From Pseudomonadota bacterium (GTDB lineage: Bacteria; Pseudomonadota; Alphaproteobacteria; Rhizobiales; Hyphomicrobiaceae): a stretch of DNA of 8,432 nucleotides. Positions 6,198 to 8,432 of the stretch are shown here, piece by piece; the first letter of the stretch is position 1, and the number at the start of each line of letters is the position of its first letter. The stretch is from NCBI GenBank assembly GCA_003242645.1, contig QGVC01000149.1, positions 1 through 8,432 on the forward strand, given 5' to 3'. The notes under the pieces were generated by a model. The model made no database searches, was not told the origin of the DNA, and was given only the letters and a program-made list of their open reading frames with translations. A program made the position numbers and the translations under genes.

Positions 6198-7115
6198 TTG
6201 GGCCTTGCGTATTTCGCGGAGATTCCGGTCGTCCTGTTCAACGTCCAGCGGGGTGGTCCTTCGACGGGCATGCCGACCCGCACGCAGCAATCGGACATCT
6301 TGGCGTGCGCCTACGCCTCTCACGGCGACACGAAGCACGTTTTGTTGTTCCCCTCCGATCCCAATGAGTGCTTCTCGTTGGGCGCGAAGGCTTTCGATCT
6401 TGCCGAGCGGCTGCAGACGCCCGTGATCGTGATGAGCGATCTCGACATCGGCATGAACGAGTGGGTGACGGACCCGTTCACGTGGGACGATTCCTACGTT
6501 CATGACCGTGGCAAGGTGCTGGACGCCGCGGGCCTCGAGGCCGCGAAGGATTGGGGCCGCTACCGCGATGTCGACGGAGACGGCATCCCCTACCGAACGC
6601 TGCCGGGCACGCATCCCAGCAAGGGCGCGTATTTCACTCGCGGCACCTCTCACGATGCTTACGCTCGGTACACCGAGGACGGCCGCATCCACGCGGAGAA
6701 CATGTACCGCATCGCTCGCAAGTTCGAGACGGCGGCGAGCCTGGTGCCGAAGCCGGAGATCGACATGCGCGATCCGCGGAGCCGGGTCGGCGTCATCTAT
6801 TTCGGCTCGACGCGGCCTGCAGTGTTGGAAGCGCTCGACGAGCTCGAAGCCGAGGGCGTCCGCCTCAATGCCATGCGCATCAAAGCCTTCCCGTTCTCAC
6901 CGGAGGTGAAGGCCTTCTGCGATGCGCATGACCGCATTTTCGTCGTCGAGCAGAACCGCGATGCCCAGATGCGCTCGCTGCTGATGCTCGAAGCGGGCAT
7001 CGACGGCGAGAAGCTGTTCGCAACGGTGAACTTCGACGGCATGCCTCTGACAGCGGATTTCGTGCGCAGCGCTATCCGGACCAGCATTGGCCCGGTCAAG
7101 ATTGCTGCCGAGTAA
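6198..7115 (+). CDS. korA: 2-oxoacid (2-oxoglutarate):acceptor oxidoreductase alpha subunit KorA, C-terminal part after the internal stop
   Basis: Same frame as the upstream part, separated only by TAG and one codon. It holds the rest of the alpha catalytic domain: VQRGGPSTGMPTRTQQSDI (full-length numbering 312-330), whose R314 lies in the region that contacts the 2-oxoacid carboxylate in related enzymes; PVIVMSDLDIGMN (371-383); the conserved GTHPSKGAYF (433-442); and the C-terminal domain with FVVEQNRDAQM (544-554). The only start-like codon near the front is TTG 6198, with no ribosome site, so independent translation is doubtful. Termination-reinitiation from the adjacent stop is conceivable but would yield an incomplete domain. 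The end (TAA 7113-7115) is 10 bases before korB. Confidence 0.75.
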   Translation: MGLAYFAEIPVVLFNVQRGGPSTGMPTRTQQSDILACAYASHGDTKHVLLFPSDPNECFSLGAKAFDLAERLQTPVIVMSDLDIGMNEWVTDPFTWDDSYVHDRGKVLDAAGLEAAKDWGRYRDVDGDGIPYRTLPGTHPSKGAYFTRGTSHDAYARYTEDGRIHAENMYRIARKFETAASLVPKPEIDMRDPRSRVGVIYFGSTRPAVLEALDELEAEGVRLNAMRIKAFPFSPEVKAFCDAHDRIFVVEQNRDAQMRSLLMLEAGIDGEKLFATVNFDGMPLTADFVRSAIRTSIGPVKIAAE

Positions 7116-7119
7116 GGGA
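7114..7119 (+). promoter_or_regulatory. Ribosome binding site of korB
   Basis: AAGGGA overlaps the korA stop codon and stands 6 bases before ATG 7126. It supports that start over an upstream in-frame TTG at 7087 that would overlap korA. Confidence 0.55.
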
Positions 7120-7125
7120 CGCGAG

Positions 7126-8181
7126 ATGACCTACATTCAGAAACCCAGCGCCTATCACCCCGCGCTCAAACGCAACGCTCTCGGCCTGACGCGGCGCGAT
7201 TACGAAGGGTCGATGTCGACCCTGTGCGCCGGCTGCGGCCACGACTCCATCACCGCGGCCATAATCGAGGCTTGTTTCGAGCTCGACCTCCCGGCGCACA
7301 GGATCGCCAAGGTCTCCGGCATAGGCTGCTCCTCGAAAGCGCCGACATACTTTCTGGGCCGCAGCCACGGCTTCAACAGCGTCCACGGGCGAATGCCGTC
7401 CGTGACGACGGGGGCCAACCTCGCCAATCGCGACCTCGTCTACATCGGCGTTTCTGGCGATGGGGATACAGCCTCGATTGGTCTCGGCCAGTTCGCGCAC
7501 GCCGTTCGGCGGCGGCTGAACATGGTCTACATCGTCATGAACAACGGCTGCTATGGACTGACCAAGGGCCAGTTCTCGGCCACCAACGACAAGACCTCCC
7601 CGTCGAAGAAGGGCGAGCCCAATCCGTTCGACCCGATCGACCTTTGCCAGATGGCGATCCAGCTGGGGGCAGGCTTCGTGGCCCGCTCCTTCTCGGGCGA
7701 CAAGCGCCAACTCATTCCGCTCATCAAGGCGGCGATCAGCTACCGCGGCTTTGCCTTCCTCGACGTCATCAGCCCGTGTGTGACGTTTAATAACCATCCC
7801 GCCTCCACCAAGAGCTACGACTACGTGCGCCAGCACAACCAGGCGATCGACAAGCTCGACTTCGTGCCGGAGGAGCAGGAGATCACGGCGGATTACGACG
7901 AGGGCACCTCGGTGCCGGTAACGCTTCATGATGGGTCCCGCATCATTCTGCATAAGCTGGATCAATCCCATGATCCTCGGGATGCAGATGCGGCGCTGAT
8001 GACCATCCGCAAGCACGCGGCCCGTGGGGAGGTGGCAACCGGCCTGCTCTACATCGACGAGAGCCAGCACGATCTGCACGATATTCTGCGTACGTCGGAG
8101 AGGCCGTTGAACGCCGTCCCGATGTCGGAGCTGTGCCCCGGCTCGGAGAAACTTGCGAGCATCAACGCAAGGCTGCAGTAG
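7126..8181 (+). CDS. korB: 2-oxoacid (2-oxoglutarate):acceptor oxidoreductase beta subunit KorB, TPP-binding
   Basis: Beta subunit of 351 residues (about 38 kDa) that binds thiamine diphosphate and one 4Fe-4S cluster and, with KorA, converts a 2-oxoacid plus CoA to acyl-CoA and CO2. The TPP motif runs from GDGD (111-114) to NN (139-140). Cysteines C34 and C37 (LCAGCGH), C68 (GIGCSSK) and C218 (ISPCVTFNN) have the spacing of the four cluster ligands known from Sulfolobus 2-oxoacid:ferredoxin oxidoreductase. GFNSVHGRMPSV (82-93) and LTKGQFSATND (145-155) are typical of the 2-oxoglutarate-type subfamily, and SYRGFAFLDVISPC leads into the PFO-beta C-terminal region. Residues beyond about 290 form a C-terminal extension relative to the shortest family members. 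The gene starts 10 bases after korA and is the last of the operon. 2-Oxoglutarate is the likeliest substrate, but pyruvate or another 2-oxoacid cannot be excluded from sequence alone. Confidence 0.92.
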   Translation: MTYIQKPSAYHPALKRNALGLTRRDYEGSMSTLCAGCGHDSITAAIIEACFELDLPAHRIAKVSGIGCSSKAPTYFLGRSHGFNSVHGRMPSVTTGANLANRDLVYIGVSGDGDTASIGLGQFAHAVRRRLNMVYIVMNNGCYGLTKGQFSATNDKTSPSKKGEPNPFDPIDLCQMAIQLGAGFVARSFSGDKRQLIPLIKAAISYRGFAFLDVISPCVTFNNHPASTKSYDYVRQHNQAIDKLDFVPEEQEITADYDEGTSVPVTLHDGSRIILHKLDQSHDPRDADAALMTIRKHAARGEVATGLLYIDESQHDLHDILRTSERPLNAVPMSELCPGSEKLASINARLQ

Positions 8182-8216
8182 CCTCGTTTTGCACTTCCTC
8201 TTTTCGGTCTGACTTC

Positions 8217-8242
8217 ACGCCAGCGCGATCTCGCGCTGGCGT
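8217..8242 (+). terminator. Perfect 12-bp palindrome downstream of korB, probable 3' end of the operon transcript
   Basis: Arms 8217-8228 and 8231-8242 are perfect reverse complements (ACGCCAGCGCGA / TCGCGCTGGCGT), giving an 11-bp GC-rich stem with a 4-base loop, 35 bases after the korB stop. No T-run follows on the plus strand (next bases TCGCGTAC), so it lacks the standard tail of an intrinsic terminator. It may act as a tailless terminator, an mRNA 3' stabiliser, or a dimeric protein site. Confidence 0.5.
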
Positions 8243-8340
8243 TCGCGTACTTGACTTTGTGGTCGAGTTCCTGAACGCTTCGCGTCGACAATAACGCGAA
8301 TAAGTATTGACCCGTTTTGGGCCTTGTGGAGGAGCTCGGG

Positions 8341-8432
8341 ATGGTACGCTGGCCAGCGAAGCGCGCAATGTTGCGCAGCCACCGCGCGACTCGGCGCGAT
8401 CCAAGCAGTACTGCCGCGCGGATATCAGCCTA
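8341..8432 (+). CDS. Possible start of an unidentified gene, cut by the right edge
   Basis: ATG 8341 follows a strong GGAGGAG ribosome site (8328-8334) at a 6-base spacing, and the frame stays open for 30 codons to the edge (MVRWPAKRAMLRSHR...). The visible peptide is rich in Arg, Ala and Ser and matches nothing I recognise. Such composition is also what a random GC-rich frame gives, so the main support is the ribosome site. A perfect GCGCAA-TG-TTGCGC dyad lies inside it (8363-8376). Confidence 0.3.
   Translation, partial: MVRWPAKRAMLRSHRATRRDPSSTAARISA

Larger units (their letters stand above)
5310..7115 (+). pseudogene. korA: Full-length korA frame interrupted by one in-frame stop (gamma-alpha subunit)
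   Basis: Read through codon 295, the frame gives about 601 residues (about 66 kDa), the expected size for a fused gamma-alpha KorA. No frameshift, deletion or other stop is seen over the remaining 920 bases, and the conserved blocks continue straight across the lesion (SGPGISLMS, then FLGLAYFAEIPVV). In related proteins, as I recall them, this position holds Glu, and GAG to TAG is a single change; CAG (Gln) to TAG would be too. Whether the cell makes the whole protein depends on readthrough or on whether the base call is right. I label it a pseudogene candidate on the sequence as given. Confidence 0.7.

Noticed and set aside
8162..8404. 80-codon minus-strand open frame after korB
   Set aside because: Runs across the 8217-8242 palindrome, starts within a region with a better plus-strand ribosome site, and has no recognisable motif.
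1..8432. CRISPR array, tRNA, rRNA, insertion sequence or attachment site
   Set aside because: No regularly spaced repeats, no tRNA-like cloverleaf, no transposase or integrase-like frame and no terminal inverted repeats with target duplications were seen on either strand.

Overview
The window looks like chromosomal DNA of a GC-rich alphaproteobacterium. This rests on the ubiE-ubiB quinone gene pair and the close-to-rhizobial/rhodospirillal style of its proteins; coding regions run at roughly 55-70% GC in the stretches I counted. The exact genus cannot be told from the sequence.

Layout. A DUF2231 membrane protein gene runs off the left edge on the minus strand (1-448). Divergent from it, across about 135 bases, lies a two-gene plus-strand unit: ubiE (quinone C-methyltransferase, 584-1354) and ubiB (atypical kinase of ubiquinone biosynthesis, 1368-2960). 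A gene-free stretch of about 490 bases follows (2961-3450). It is distinctly AT-richer than its flanks (about 46% GC over 3061-3420) and holds an unusual density of inverted repeats. Then comes a three-gene plus-strand operon (3451-8181) for a three-subunit CoA-acylating 2-oxoacid oxidoreductase, most likely 2-oxoglutarate:NADP+ oxidoreductase: a glutamate-synthase-small-subunit-like FAD/NADP(H)/Fe-S subunit (korC-like), the fused gamma-alpha catalytic subunit (korA) and the TPP-binding beta subunit (korB). The right end holds a 12-bp perfect palindrome and the possible start of another gene at 8341, cut by the edge.

How the genes work together. KorA and KorB would form the thiamine-diphosphate enzyme that decarboxylates a 2-oxoacid to an acyl-CoA. 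The korC-like subunit would carry the electrons through its 4Fe-4S clusters and FAD to or from NADP(H), so no free ferredoxin need be the final partner. This architecture and these subunit sizes resemble the 2-oxoglutarate:NADP+ oxidoreductase described in Azoarcus evansii. UbiE and UbiB serve ubiquinone synthesis and have no evident mechanistic link to the operon.

The most striking point is that korA carries a single in-frame amber codon (TAG, 6192-6194) after the motif SGPGISLMS, with the reading frame intact on both sides for a total of about 601 codons. The stop falls inside a catalytic domain, not at a domain boundary. It is therefore a recent nonsense mutation, a sequence error or a site of readthrough, and not a natural split subunit.
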